NCBI GenBank assembly: GCA_022457155.1
Contig: JAJGOT010000480.1
Location: 248,001-312,000, forward strand
Source: Cladopsammia gracilis
Lineage: Eukaryota; Cnidaria; Anthozoa; Scleractinia; Dendrophylliidae
Direction: 5' to 3'
Length of the DNA stretch: 64,000 bases
Positions 32,721 through 44,336 of the stretch are shown here, piece after piece. The notes beneath the pieces were generated by a model. It saw only the letters and a list, made by a program, of their open reading frames with translations, had not been told where the DNA came from and ran no database searches. The position numbers and the translations under genes are program-made. Numbering within the stretch: the first letter of the stretch is position 1; each line of letters opens with the position of its first letter.

Positions 32721-33560
32721 AGCAAAAATAAAAACACGTTTAAACCCACCTAGATAGTATAGAAAAACACAGTAAAGCGTTGGTAGAATCGATGTGTGCT
32801 ATACATTGAACAGCCGAAATTTGATGAACGTAATCACTCTAAAACTTCAACAAATTAACAAGTAACAAATATTGGGAAACGTATAGAGGAATGGTAGCTC
32901 GCTGAGACTAGACAGAACTCAGGGTTTTCGGAACAGCAACAAGGAGATTTATTCCAACTGAACGTAGCCTTCACAACTGTAAAACTCTACAACAACTCAC
33001 CGCTCTGAACTTGATTAACAAACACGGCTTCTGCCAACTTGAATATACACGATCTCTGTCACACTTGAATAATCACGGCCTCTGCCAAACTTTCTCAGCT
33101 TGTGAAAAACTAGTTAAACTTTCAGCTAATACTCGCCTGTTTATATACTTTTCGATATAAAATTCTGGAACATTCTAAATAGACTAATTATAGTAGTAGT
33201 ACAAAATATAACAATTTATAGCGGCTTACGCAAGGTCCTTAAAAAATCTAAACAAAGAACGTTCAAGAAACTTCCAGAATGTCACGCAAGGCAAATTTTC
33301 GTAACAGACTCCTTCCTTTATCAAGCGAATTTCTAGTGTGACATTCACTTTAACAGGACCCAGTTCCGCAGCCTCTTCTCCAATAGTTCGAACTGTTGTG
33401 GGCTTGTTCTCTTGGTAGAACAATGTAAGGTCTTTTGTAGGTCTTTTTTTAGTCGTTTCATAATTTCTTTCATCGAAGACAATCAGCTCGGCCTCGATGC
33501 GCTATTAATGGTTCGCGTTTTGCTTTTAAACAGAAACTTATGGAGATTTGAATAAAATTT
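32721..33560. other. Mostly non-coding, with 30-bp repeats and a small open frame
   Basis: At about 33010-33110 two or three copies of CACGGCCTCTGCCAAACTTG-like sequence occur in tandem (unit about 29 bp). A minus-strand 65-codon frame (33423-33226) has a protein-like composition (PVKVNVTLEIRLIKEGV) but no recognised family or context. It may be a fragment of an element gene. Confidence 0.4.
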
Positions 33561-34925
33561 TTCGAAAGAAGATTGTGTTGTCCATTTTTATGTCTTTGTT
33601 CATTCATTACATAGTTTGAAACGCAATTTTATGTAAACAAAACAAAGCGTCGCCTTATGCAAATATGTATTTTATTTGTAAAGTAGTCGTACTAGTTATT
33701 CCAGAAGGAGAAAAAGTTGTTTTTGTCAACTTTTGTACGGTCTAAATGTACTCACAGACGGTCGCGTAATACCGTTTTTGAGAATTGCTAATTTTAGAGG
33801 ACGACGCCGTTAGGCTTGGCCTATCTATATATATTAGCTATGAAGCCAACCTTGCAAAGCCTGATTTCTCAGATGAAACCGTAGTGCGACATCCATGGTG
33901 GATAAATAAAAAGTATATAAAATGTTCAATTGGCAATACCACGCCCAGTATGGTGGGTGATCCGGCCCCACCACTATAGTTTGTAGTATACATGTAGGGT
34001 GTGGGTGGGTCTGGTCCCACCCCCAAAATAAGCATTTATGCACCCCCACGGAGCCTTCTAGAATGCTTGCCCTCCCTGTCCCGAAGTGAGCTTATTTAGG
34101 ATTAGGGCCGAACTACCCACACCATATACTACTAAGTGACTCCATCATGAGACAAACGAACAAGCGTTCACCTATTATACACACCACGATAAACAACAAC
34201 CATATTTTTTTTATTCCGAGTATAATTTCCAATTTGAAAATGAGTCTGTCTAGGAAACTAGCAAGAAACGTTTTGAACAAGGCAAGTTCGCAACTGAAGT
34301 GAGAAGAGAAAGTTGTTCACGGGGATTGCAAACTGCTAAGAGCGAACTGTCCATCAAAATGCCAACGTTGCGACGGAAGTTTGTAAAGTTGTTCGCAAGG
34401 AAACATCCGGTTGCGTTTGACTGTACATGTAAGTGAGAACGTGCACTTATGCATGTCATAGCTGAACGGAGGATTTTCTATTTCTTGTAAAGATACGTGC
34501 CGCTCATAAATACATTGAGGCAGTCTCTGATTTGCTGAGAAAACAATAGAACAAACAACACAAAAATGGACCATAGCCCTGAAAACAATAGAGCTGCGTG
34601 ATACCCAGGTCCAATGAAATTAGAGGTTGTTCAGAGCTGCGTGGTATCTGAATACATTTGTGAATGGAATAAATCAGAACAGCCTTCAACATTGATTGAA
34701 ATTCAGTCTTCTTTGCAGTTGTTATTCAATAGAAACGCACAGCATTTGATCCCGCAATATACCTAGTATTTTAATTCAACACATTGATACGCTGCCCAAA
34801 TATGGTCATAGCATTCTTAATATCGGTAGCTCTGTATGACATATGCGGCGATGGTGGTAATTTCACATTTTAACGGAAAAGTGACCGCTGCCTACAATTT
34901 CGTATCTTGGGGAGAAAAAATGCGC
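33561..34925. other. Non-coding, no recognised feature
   Basis: Includes GT-rich patches (33950-34030, GTGGGTGGGTCTGGTCCCACC) that form a small hairpin with nearby GGTGGG/CCCACC strings. No gene supported. Confidence 0.5.
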
Positions 34926-34929
34926 GAAC

Positions 34930-35010
34930 TATTATGAATAATCAAAGGGCTCTTAAAGCCATCTCGTTAATGCGTTAGAATGTGAGGTTAATAAAAAAAG
35001 AATGTTGATT
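34930..35010 (+). mobile_element. Penelope-like element 3' fragment
   Basis: AATCAAAGGGCTCTTAAAGC and the following ATCTCGTTAATGCGTTAGAA match, in inverse orientation, the segment at 61975-62045 downstream of the Penelope RT fragment. A short relic only. Confidence 0.6.
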
Positions 35011-35514
35011 TTTTTTTAGTTAAAGATATTAGGTGCGGGCGATCTCATTGCGTCTAGGGTGGTGAGAAAAGTGTATGAGGCAGGTACTTGGGGTAGACTT
35101 ATTGAATATTCTAAAGCTGGGTTAAAATGGTTTTAGTGACGAGCAGGATTTGTGTTAGGCTTGTCATCTTTTATAAGAAAAAAATCGGAAGAATAATCAG
35201 TTCTTTGTGAACTTCAGTGAGCTGAGTTTTATTCGCCATTTTATCTGTCTAATTACCGACACCTAAGACGCAGAGTAAAGTGTCGGAGAGTGATTCTGTG
35301 CACTCGGTGCTTAGGTAAACGGTAGCGACGTGAAAAATGTAAAGAATAAACAGCAAAAACCATGAAGATAAATCAAATGGTAGAGTGATCGTTCTTTCCT
35401 TTGTCTTTGTTTGTCGTAAGTATCAATCTTTTGTTTTATTTATTTTGACGTGCAAAATGGCGGGAAAATGGTGATCACGTGGTCATTTTTCGATCACGTT
35501 TGCTATGGGCGCAC

Positions 35515-35800
35515 TTATACTAATTGTTTAAATGGAATAGGTAGTATTTTGACACAGCATATTGGTGATGGAACGGCAGTCAAATTTAGCCTATTGTATG
35601 AAATGCTCCTGATTAGAGAGCACAAGCCATCCCTAAACAAACAGTCAGATTCTCTTAGGGCTAAGCTCTTTGTATAGAGTATGCAGATTTCCTTTCGCTT
35701 GTAAACGCGTCCTTTTTCTATCTTTCGCTTTCGCTTGATAATAGTGTCAGTACGACACCGAAACTTCGCGCTTATAATATTTTTAACCATCTGTATTTCC
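35515..35800 (+). mobile_element. Penelope-like GIY-YIG C-terminal tail and terminal hairpin
   Basis: The frame to 35677 ends with LLYEMLLIREHKPSLNKQS, the usual C-terminal signature after GIY-YIG domains of Penelope-type or similar endonucleases. About 60 bases on, TTGATAATAGTGTC ... GACACCGAAAC forms a hammerhead-like hairpin with a degenerate core, as at Penelope 3' ends. Only the last part of the element is present. Confidence 0.55.
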
Positions 35801-36114
35801 AAATACACTTTGATTAATGTATTTAGTGGTTACGAAAATAAACAATGCAATAGAGAATGGTAACAGTACAGATGCTGCCCAATAGTATAGTATTTTTTTA
35901 TAGGAAGGCGTAGATCGATAAAGGACATTGCCGAGTCGAATGGCGCGCTTGACGGTGCGCACCCCAAATACGGCTCCTCCAAACGACGAACCTATTCTCA
36001 GATCATTTATAGAATTTTTGACATAACTCTTCACGTGATTAGTAATATCACTGTAAACTAATATGACTCTAAAGACTTATTATATCATCACATACCATGA
36101 AAGTTCACCTTTTA

Positions 36115-36240
36115 AAGCCATTCATTTTATTAATTAAATTTACAAAAACTGTTTATTAAAAGTTTGATGGCAAATCTTAGTACAATATCTATTAAGAATT
36201 CACTTTCAAAAAACACGCTTTTTGCAATTCTATATTACCT
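36115..36240. repeat. Dispersed repeat, copy 1 (second copy at 63583-63712)
   Basis: AAAGCCATTCATTTTATTAA and the next about 110 bp are almost identical to the sequence beginning near 63583. Both copies are in direct orientation, 27 kb apart. Family unknown. Confidence 0.8.
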
Positions 36241-36995
36241 TAGCTGATTTCACTGCCTTTCTAAATTGTAGGCTTGCCACAAGTCAACTGCTAAGCCCAA
36301 GAGGGGGTGACAAACCTGCGAAAAGCGACCGATGAAGTGACAAGAGCCAGTGACGAAGTCGCGAGTCGCCTTGTTTCGTCTGCACGAAATGCAATTTATT
36401 TGCCTATTGTTCACACGAAAATAAGGGTGTGACGTAATGGTGCAAGCATCGGGCTGCTAAAATAAAGAGTTCTCAAATGACTAGATACAGTGCTGTAGTC
36501 TGAATTCAACAATGAATTCACCGCCCAGAAATCGTGCTCGTCGCTACCCCAAGAACGTGCCTGATGATTTTTTCTTTCAGATGAAAAAAAAAAAATTAAC
36601 AGGCGTTTTGTTCTAAATGTGGTCGTTTCTTTGATCTTGAGAAAAAATCTTTAGCTGTGATACTGACAGGAAAAATTGACGCTTTCCAGAGCCGTTTAGA
36701 ATAATTAGTTACGCCGTCGTTACGTTTCTTTGCTAGGTGTTGGCATTACAATGAAGCTTTTTTGGTTCAATTTGAAAGGGTTGCAAGATCACTGAGTGGT
36801 AACCGCTTGTACGAATTATTCGGTGCTTAGGATCAGTTCATTTGTCAGTGCGTGATTGCCCCAGCAGGGTTTCTGGCCCAGAGGCCAAAAACCCGAGGAG
36901 GCAGCATTGGAGTCCCCGCGTAAAATAGTACTTACAGAAATAGTGAGAATTATATGGATATTACCAGAAAAAATCTCGATTTGCCTAAAATGAGC
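36241..36995. other. Non-coding, no recognised feature
   Basis: A 68-bp patch (36335-36400) is rich in GTGAC/GCGAC/GTCGC strings. Nothing else assignable. Confidence 0.5.
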
Positions 36996-36997
36996 CC

Positions 36998-37125
36998 GCA
37001 CCAAGTATCGGGAAATGATGACGTAGAAAGGAGTTTTGCCCGCGCATAGTATCGGGTAATAATGACGTACACCGCAGTTTTGCCTGCAACTGATGTTGGG
37101 AAATAATGACATACACAGCATAATA
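36998..37125. repeat. Three-copy tandem repeat, unit about 45 bp
   Basis: AGTATCGGGAAATGATGACG, AGTATCGGGTAATAATGACG and TGTTGGGAAATAATGACA, each followed by a TTTTGCC(C/T)GC segment. Confidence 0.7.
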
Positions 37126-39515
37126 CAAGTTTTACTCACGAAAAGTTCACGTGGTCACATATCTGCGAGGAGTTATCATCTGAGAGCACGTCGGAGCAAT
37201 GCAAGTTATCAAGTAAGGAAATGTTTATCCATCTTCTTTTATAAACGAAATTTACTTGAAAGTGTTCCAAGTTTGTAAAACAGATGAACCTGCAGGTCAA
37301 CTGGCAATTTTGTAATTTTAATAGTTGCGATATCAAACAGTCTAGTGGTGATCGATAACAGTATTAAAAGCTGGGAAACAAGTTGTCGATAAATAGTCGT
37401 TTTAGTCTTGCATTTCATATTGTTGATTTCAGGGTTTAATTTCGATTGAAGCAGTGAACGTGGTGAAGTGGTCGAATCGGTAGCCTGCGAATACAACCGC
37501 CTCTCATCGCTCCCGGCCACTAGGGACGTTCGCACAAGAAAAGGTGAGATAATCTTGATCTGAAAGGTTGCGGCATAATTTAGCCTGAAAAATATCCATA
37601 CCGGATTGAAAGACTCAATCCAGATGCTCGCAGTGGTTTCTCTCTCGTTCGGCGTAGCTCGGCGTAGGAGAATCCACTGCTCGCAGGGTACATTACTACG
37701 AAACCTCCTGATTGAAACGAAAGGTGAGATAAGATTAATCTTGCGGCATTTAGCCTGCGACTACATCCCTCTTATAACATAGTCTATGCAGAACGCTTCA
37801 GTTCAAGTGGTTATTTTAATTGCTTCGCGGATCATTTTGCCCATATCTTACCTAAATTTAAAAACTTTTTAATATATCAGTTTTAGGTCGAGTCACTAGC
37901 GATCACGCTCAGATCATCAAATCGAATAAGTGTGAATATTTCAACATGTATCACATAGCTGGAGGCCATTTCCTGTTTTTGTGAAACCTGGAATTTATTC
38001 TTGTGCCGTTGACCGTTTCTTGGAGGTGTCGAAATATTTGTTTCTTCCATTTTTGTCCTAACTATCCACGAGAAGCGAATTTACAGATTGCTTTTCAAAT
38101 CCCTGTCAGATTTATTTGTTCTCAGTTCAGTGAGAAAAGTAAACTTTTGCCAGGGTTTCGAGAGCCTGTTTGGTTGTACCTTAGAGAACGTTGCAGTTCA
38201 TCTGAAGCAAGAGATTGTAATGCCACTTTCAGTCAAATCTTTAAAGAAAAACTATCGGCAATTTAAATCCAGATGAGATGAGTAGTTTTGCAACTCAGAG
38301 AATGTTTGAATCGTACTGTCAAACTTGTGAAAAATATTGTCCTTAACAGCAGGATTTTATTAACATATGTAACACCTTCTGAATTAAAAAAGTTTAGGTA
38401 TGGCAAGTCTTCTTGGCCACTGTATGTTTCAAAATATCCATACACAACCTGGAAAGTAAAATTGTGGAGATAAGGGAACCACAACCTACGAACCATTAAT
38501 AAGTTCTGTAAAAACTCAAAGTTTCTTTTCATCGAGTTTTCGCCTGAGGTAACGAGTGTCTTGATAATATACGACAGAATTGAAGTTGGTGGCTCTTGGT
38601 ACTCACTGAAAGCTTCAGTGCGATGTTATCAAAATAGTTTTACTTGTGCTACTCAGTGATGGTAATTGGAAATACTTTGATGATCTCTGTCCACCATACA
38701 AGAGTTTGTTGATTTGAATTTATTGCAACGACATATTCAGTTGGATTTTTTTTTTCAGCTAACGAGTTAAGCAGCGACAGCTGTAATATTGATGATATTG
38801 CAACGCCACTCAGTGATCGCATAAAACCCTTTGAAAAATCCCAAAGTTTTATTAGTGGCAATGCCTCGACTGATCAATCCCAATGTTGTTGTTTCAGTTG
38901 TCACAAAATGGAAAGCTGATTACCAAACTGAAAGATCATAAAGAGGACACAGCTAGCTAGAGGGACAAGATGCTACTTCAGTTTTGCCTGAATGAACACC
39001 AGGTAATGAACAAACTGATAAAGATCATGAGACAAGATTATACTTTTTGAAACTTAACATTCTCCATAGGTTATTTTAAGTCATTCAGCAGAAATATGTA
39101 GCCAACCCAAAACTCAATCATAGAAATTTTCCAGTTATTAATTTTCAAATACAGTAAACTCACGGCTCTGAACAGACACAGCTCTAACAAGGACACCTAA
39201 AGATCATGGTGTCACTATCACCTAAAGATGGTGTCATTCAGTCATTTCGCTTTTATTAACTAAAAACAGACAGCCGCTTAGTCCCGACAGTGCCTGTCGT
39301 AGAAACAAAGGCCAATATACTATGCCAGAAGCTTATTACGTAGATTGCTTCTCTGTTATATGAGCTTCTGACTATACTGAATAGGATACTTTAAATAACT
39401 CTTCCCACTGTTTAAACTCTGGTGATTTCATAACTCAGTTCCGGTTAATATTTTAAGTGCATAAGAGCGAAGACAGCCACGTTGAAAAGTATTGTAAAAA
39501 CTCCAATATAACCGC
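37126..39515. other. Non-coding stretch with short diverged repeats
   Basis: AAAGGTGAGATAA ... GCGGCAT(AA)TTTAGCCTG occurs near 37535-37590 and again near 37718-37760. An inverted pair CGCAGTGGTTTCTC / GAGAATCCACTGCTCGCA spans 37630-37685. Small frames at 38003-38276 are not supported as genes. Confidence 0.45.
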
Positions 39516-39520
39516 CTCAT

Positions 39521-39925
39521 AATTCAATCCTTGAAACTCTTCCAGTCAATTTTTATAGCAACAAATAAGGGAAATATACTCTACAGGATAGATTATGTTT
39601 CAATATTACCTCTTCCTGTTGTTAAGCTCAGTTATTCTTCTGTGAAACTACTTACAGTTCAGGATATTTCAATTAACATTTTTAGTGAACAACAGCGAAG
39701 AACTGCCCACTAATTCAATCCTTGAAATGTTTCAGTTAATATTTTTATAGAAAAAAAAATAGGGCGATATACTATACACGATTGATTATGTATAAGTTCC
39801 TCTAACTGTTGTTAGCCTCAGTTGATTTTCTGTGTAACCACTTAATGTTACTTAACAGAATGTTACAGTTCATGTTTTTAGTGAATAATACGCGAAAAAA
39901 ACAGCCATGTTGAAAAGTATCAATT
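39521..39925. repeat. Direct tandem repeat, unit about 191 bp
   Basis: AATTCAATCCTTGAAACT at 39521 and AATTCAATCCTTGAAATG at 39712 start two similar units (with TATACTCTACAGGATAGATT / TATACTATACACGATTGATT in register). A third, more diverged copy precedes them from about 39305. Non-coding. Confidence 0.7.
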
Positions 39926-39980
39926 TCTAAAGGATGTGTAGTGAACACTACCCTATTGTAGGAAGTGGTCTGGTGATAAC

Positions 39981-41541
39981 CAGGCGGTGTGCGTCACGAC
40001 TTGCAATGCCCCATGGGTTAATTTGTGTAGCGGCTCATTTTCCCTTCGTCTCGACGGAGTGAGCATCTCCTACGTTTGCGTTATTTAGCCTGAATTTAAA
40101 TCTAGCGCCTTTTCTTTGGTAAAGTAATCAAATGTACAAGTTTACAAACGCAAAACTCCTTCGTAAGGCCGGTTTTTCTTTTTCTCTGACACACTATTCT
40201 GATTTGAATAATCGAAACATACAATCCGTTTATAAACAAGACAACCGGAAAGATCAAATTTATGCACGGGTCAACGCCACAAGACCTAAATCACGCAAAG
40301 ACTGCTCCACGTATTATACAGAACAAGCACTGCAAACGCCGACAAAAGAAGTCACTTTGAACATCAAAACCTATGAAGGTTTGAATGTTTTCTTCCTTCA
40401 ACTATAATAAGAAGATGATAAAGGACGCGCGTGACCGCCGCGTGGGCGCAGAAAATTATTGTTACTCACCAGGAGACCTAGGCGAGTTGGTGAACTTATC
40501 AATTTTGAACGGCTTGAACCAAGAAAACTAAAAGGGTTAGACCCGGGTAGACCCCGAAATTCTCAAAAAAGAAAGGCTAAATTAACTGTATGTCCCAAAT
40601 TATTTACGAAAAACAAACGTGTAAAGGAAAAACAAAAAACAAACGTGTAAAGTCTAAGAAAAGGTGTGAAAGTTCAGTTTGCGATAATGTGTCAATTGAG
40701 CCGAGTAGGTTTACTTTGAGGTCAGCTAAGGCAGTCATTGTGCTCGAATGTAAGATTTAATTGTAGCCATAACGAAGAAGGGATATTTCTCTTTAATTCT
40801 GCCTGAAAACATTTTCAATTACCATCGCTAAAAATCCTTGAAAAGGAACAATTTTTTCAACTCCACGCGCTGAAATATGTTACGGGTTAAAACGGCAGCT
40901 GACTCACTCAGCAACTAGGAGAGGTATCGGGACTCTTGTTTATTCTTCTACTCCTACTTCTTCTACTGACTTACAACTCGATTGCAAGCAACTTATATAC
41001 CCTAATCTTAGACATATTTGGGTTTGCTGACCGTGGGGACTTCTATCGCACATCCCGTGTCCTGTAGACCTATTTTGGCTTCTAAGCGTGGGAACTTTAA
41101 ATTCATATCCTGTGGCCTAACAGAGCGAGTAGAGGAAATACCTACACGGCTGTTCATAACAAGTACTAGAGAATCAATGGAATAGCTAGGGGTAAAACTG
41201 TAAAGTTAGACTAGACACCCAAAACAGGAACCTTAGTGTAGGTAAAACCCAAGGTCAGCTTTAGTTCCCAAGTATGCCTACTTCAAAAACCGACATTCAA
41301 GTTTAACCAATTCATAAAGGTAGACAGTACTACTCAAAAACCTAGGGACTACCAGTGTGGGCTAAACCTTCAATAACCTTGGACTATGAACGTGATTATA
41401 AAGAAACTCCAAACATAAAAGAAACCTTAGGCATAACATTACGACTAAATACTTCACAACAAATAGCTTCTTGTTTGCCGCGAGGACTATTGTTTAAACA
41501 ACGGCTTGCTATTGGTCAAATGTCGTGACGCACACCGCCTG
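39981..41541. mobile_element. Mutator-like non-autonomous element (1561 bp) with 9-bp target duplication
   Basis: GGTGATAAC is duplicated at 39972-39980 and 41542-41550. The ends CAGGCGGTGTGCGTCACGAC and their inverse (GTCGTGACGCACACCGCCTG) are perfect 20-bp terminal inverted repeats. Small internal frames (40132-40407, 40459-40650) show no transposase features. The perfect TIRs and duplication indicate a fairly recent insertion. Confidence 0.9.
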
Positions 41542-42162
41542 GGTGATAACAGTGAATTAAACTGATTTATTCTGAATTTACCTTAACACTGGTCTGTTCA
41601 CTGCCCTCACCATACATGTATATTGTGTTCACATCTGGAAGGGCGCGAATCAATACAGTAGAAGCCTCGTTCCGATGTTTACAAAGTGCGCAAAGCGAAA
41701 TAGTCCGTTCTGGGCCTTTTAGTCGCCATTTTCGAGTTGTCTTTTTCATTTTTTCAAAGCGAGGCTGATTGCAAAACATTTCATATGAAAATGAGTGTAA
41801 TTTGCATGTGAATAAAAATATCCAGCCAGCTTTGAAAAGGAGACTGAAGAGAACTCGAAAATGGCCAATTGTAATGACTGTAATAGTAATGGTGAACACC
41901 ACAAGCACTAACCTAGCTAAATACCATTAGCGGAAATTAATTAAATAGTTTATCAAAAACGAAGTCACAAAACTCCAACATCCCAGTAAGTGCTACCAAG
42001 TTTAACGGAGTTCTTAACAGCGGGGGCAGCTGTAGTGTTAACTATTCCTAGTTTAATATGAGCGCAATTCTGCGGTTCGCATAACTTATTATAGTGTTAC
42101 AATGTTTCGTCATCACGACCGCAATAAAAGATTCTAACATCCAAGTTGTACTCACTTACATA

Positions 42163-42182
42163 CCCTATATATATATATATGA
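42163..42182. repeat. (TA)n microsatellite
   Basis: A short run of alternating TA at about 42163-42181. Confidence 0.8.
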
Positions 42183-42229
42183 TTATAATAAATTGGTTCA
42201 AGACTTTAGAGGTAGTTCATCGTTTTTAT

Positions 42230-42260
42230 CTCCTGTAAGTTAATGTTTAACTTACAGGAG
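42230..42260. repeat. Perfect 31-bp palindrome
   Basis: CTCCTGTAAGTTAA followed, after a few bases, by TTAACTTACAGGAG: a 14-bp stem with almost no loop. It is followed by two imperfect direct repeats of GCATTTTTGTTAGCA and GTTAGATA(C/T)TAT(T/C)AATA to 42460. Confidence 0.85.
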
Positions 42261-42469
42261 TTTATGTGGGCTAACATGCATTCTTTATGCATTTTTGTTA
42301 GCAAAAAATGCGTTAGATACTATTAATAGACTTTTTAGTGAATTTGTGGGGACATTCCTGTTGCATTTTTGTTAGCACATTACTGTTCTATCTGTCATCA
42401 GTCCTACGTCACTACGGAGTTAGATAGATTTGTGTTAGATATTATCAATAAGAAAACAAGAGTCGAGTT

Positions 42470-43915
42470 GCATATTTTTTTAATACAGTGGTTTATTGAC
42501 TTGACCTTCACAGTGAAGAAATATGCGTGTTAAAATTTCATATAAAATCTGCCACGCTGTTTGCCTATTTCGAAAAATGCCTCGGAATATATTTTTTCAG
42601 TTAGGTAACATTCCTACTGTTTGCTATCTCTTTTTCGTAGCGATGATTTTTAAGGCGTACGATTATGAATTCTATGTTTTTTGGGAACATGTTGCAGAAT
42701 ACTTTCATTGTATCGAGCGTCAAAAAGTGTAACGTAATGTAATCTTATCTCACCTAATGTAGACTGTGCTCAGATATTTGGCACGCTAGAAGCGCGCTTG
42801 GCTAATATCCTTTACGATGTCCAGTCTGGTTTGTCAAACTGGTTGCTTCAAGACATTTCAGTGGTATTATCATATTATAGCACTGCGTTTTAAGAAAGGG
42901 AAAACCGGAGAGTTTGAGGTAAGCTGACATTGCTGATTGAAAATGGTTGTATGCTGTACGTTTACAATGAAGTTTTGTTGAAATAATGTGTTTGTTAATT
43001 TCCATGTTATATCGCCAAATGTCACCAAATATACAACTAAATTGGATTAAAAGATTCTCAAGGAGAAAAACAGAAGCAGTAGTTTGGAGAAAAAGTGCGG
43101 AATTAGAAGAATGGATCAAGTTGATCACGGTTAAGCAATTTTGATTACATGACATGCGGTCAAGAAATATTCAAAGTTTCGATTCTGGTGGAATTTTGTC
43201 GTTATTTTGTCTTTTTAATTCATATTTTTCTGCGTTCATCACTTTTGGCTATTTTTTTCTTCCTATTTTCGGATGATAAAGCAAGCTAAAGCAAGCTCCT
43301 GGCCATAATCATGAAAACACGATATTTCTGTCGGGACAGTGTCCCTTTAGTTAAAAATGTCCTCGGTTAATTTACCCCATTTGCAAGTTATAGAAGCTGA
43401 CTAAATTAAACAACAATAGGTTTTAACGAACCAGTGCTTTCAATTTCCTTGTAGGTTGACAAACAAATATAGAACTTTTCTATAAGTGTGCTTGTAAAAG
43501 CGATCAGAAACAATTTCACGAACGCTTTTGTAAGATGTGAATAAAAGAATTTTATTTTATCAAGGGGACTGTTTTAAGCGACATTATTTTATTTTTAGTG
43601 AGTCATCGTACAGTGTACTAAACAAACCTTTTTTTTTAGCCATATCATTACAAATGATTAAGCAGAGTTTTGCAATACTGTCATCAGATTGATTTTCCAG
43701 GTCAAACAAACCAATGTCAAACAGTTACGTTTCAGTGAGGTTCGGGGTTTTAGTTCATTTTTGTTTTTACTTTTTTAGGCCTCATTTTGGTTCATTTTGG
43801 TCAGAAAGATTCGTGCCCAATTTAGTCTCTGCTTAAAGAGATAATTGTGGTACGGATAGTCCTTAGATTTTTCCTATCGATGGTTTTAATATATCTGGTA
43901 TTCGAATCTATAGCT
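42470..43915. other. AT-rich non-coding stretch
   Basis: No gene supported. The small frames at 42523-42732 and 42802-43155 have no recognised domain or coding-like context. Confidence 0.45.
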
Positions 43916-44336
43916 GCGAAATGGCTTATTTACGCGTCATAAGCTCTTAAAAAGAGGCAGGCCAAACACGATTCCCACTAGTCGCAAGAAGTATTTAAAA
44001 GCCTTTAAAATAGCTTTCCCAAGTAGGTTTACGAGGTATTTGTCCCTTGCTATAGATCACTGTTAGGATGTTAGAAGTCGCAATTATCTATCCACTTTGC
44101 TCTATAATATTGACCCATTGATCTTTGGATAATTTCTCTAATGACAGGATCAATCCCGGAGGATTTCATGCCATAGCCACGACTATAATTATTTTATTTC
44201 TTTATGTATTCTCTACACTGCCCTGACATATATTAGGGCTTCTTTGGCTCAGACTCGTGTTGCAAAATAAATGGCAATCGGCTAAAGATTATGTTACCGC
44301 TGTGGAAATATTAGGATCAGTAAAGAGGCTGTGATA

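Noticed and set aside
35735..35775. Functional hammerhead ribozyme
   Set aside because: The core reads TTGATAA instead of CTGATGA and stem I partners are absent; kept only as a Penelope-end signature.
37440..37530. Possible tRNA (GTGGTGAAGTGGTCGAATCGG)
   Set aside because: An A-box-like string but no B box or foldable cloverleaf.
38003..38276. Two overlapping open frames of 62-87 codons
   Set aside because: No domain, no splice or promoter context; length expected by chance in AT-rich DNA.
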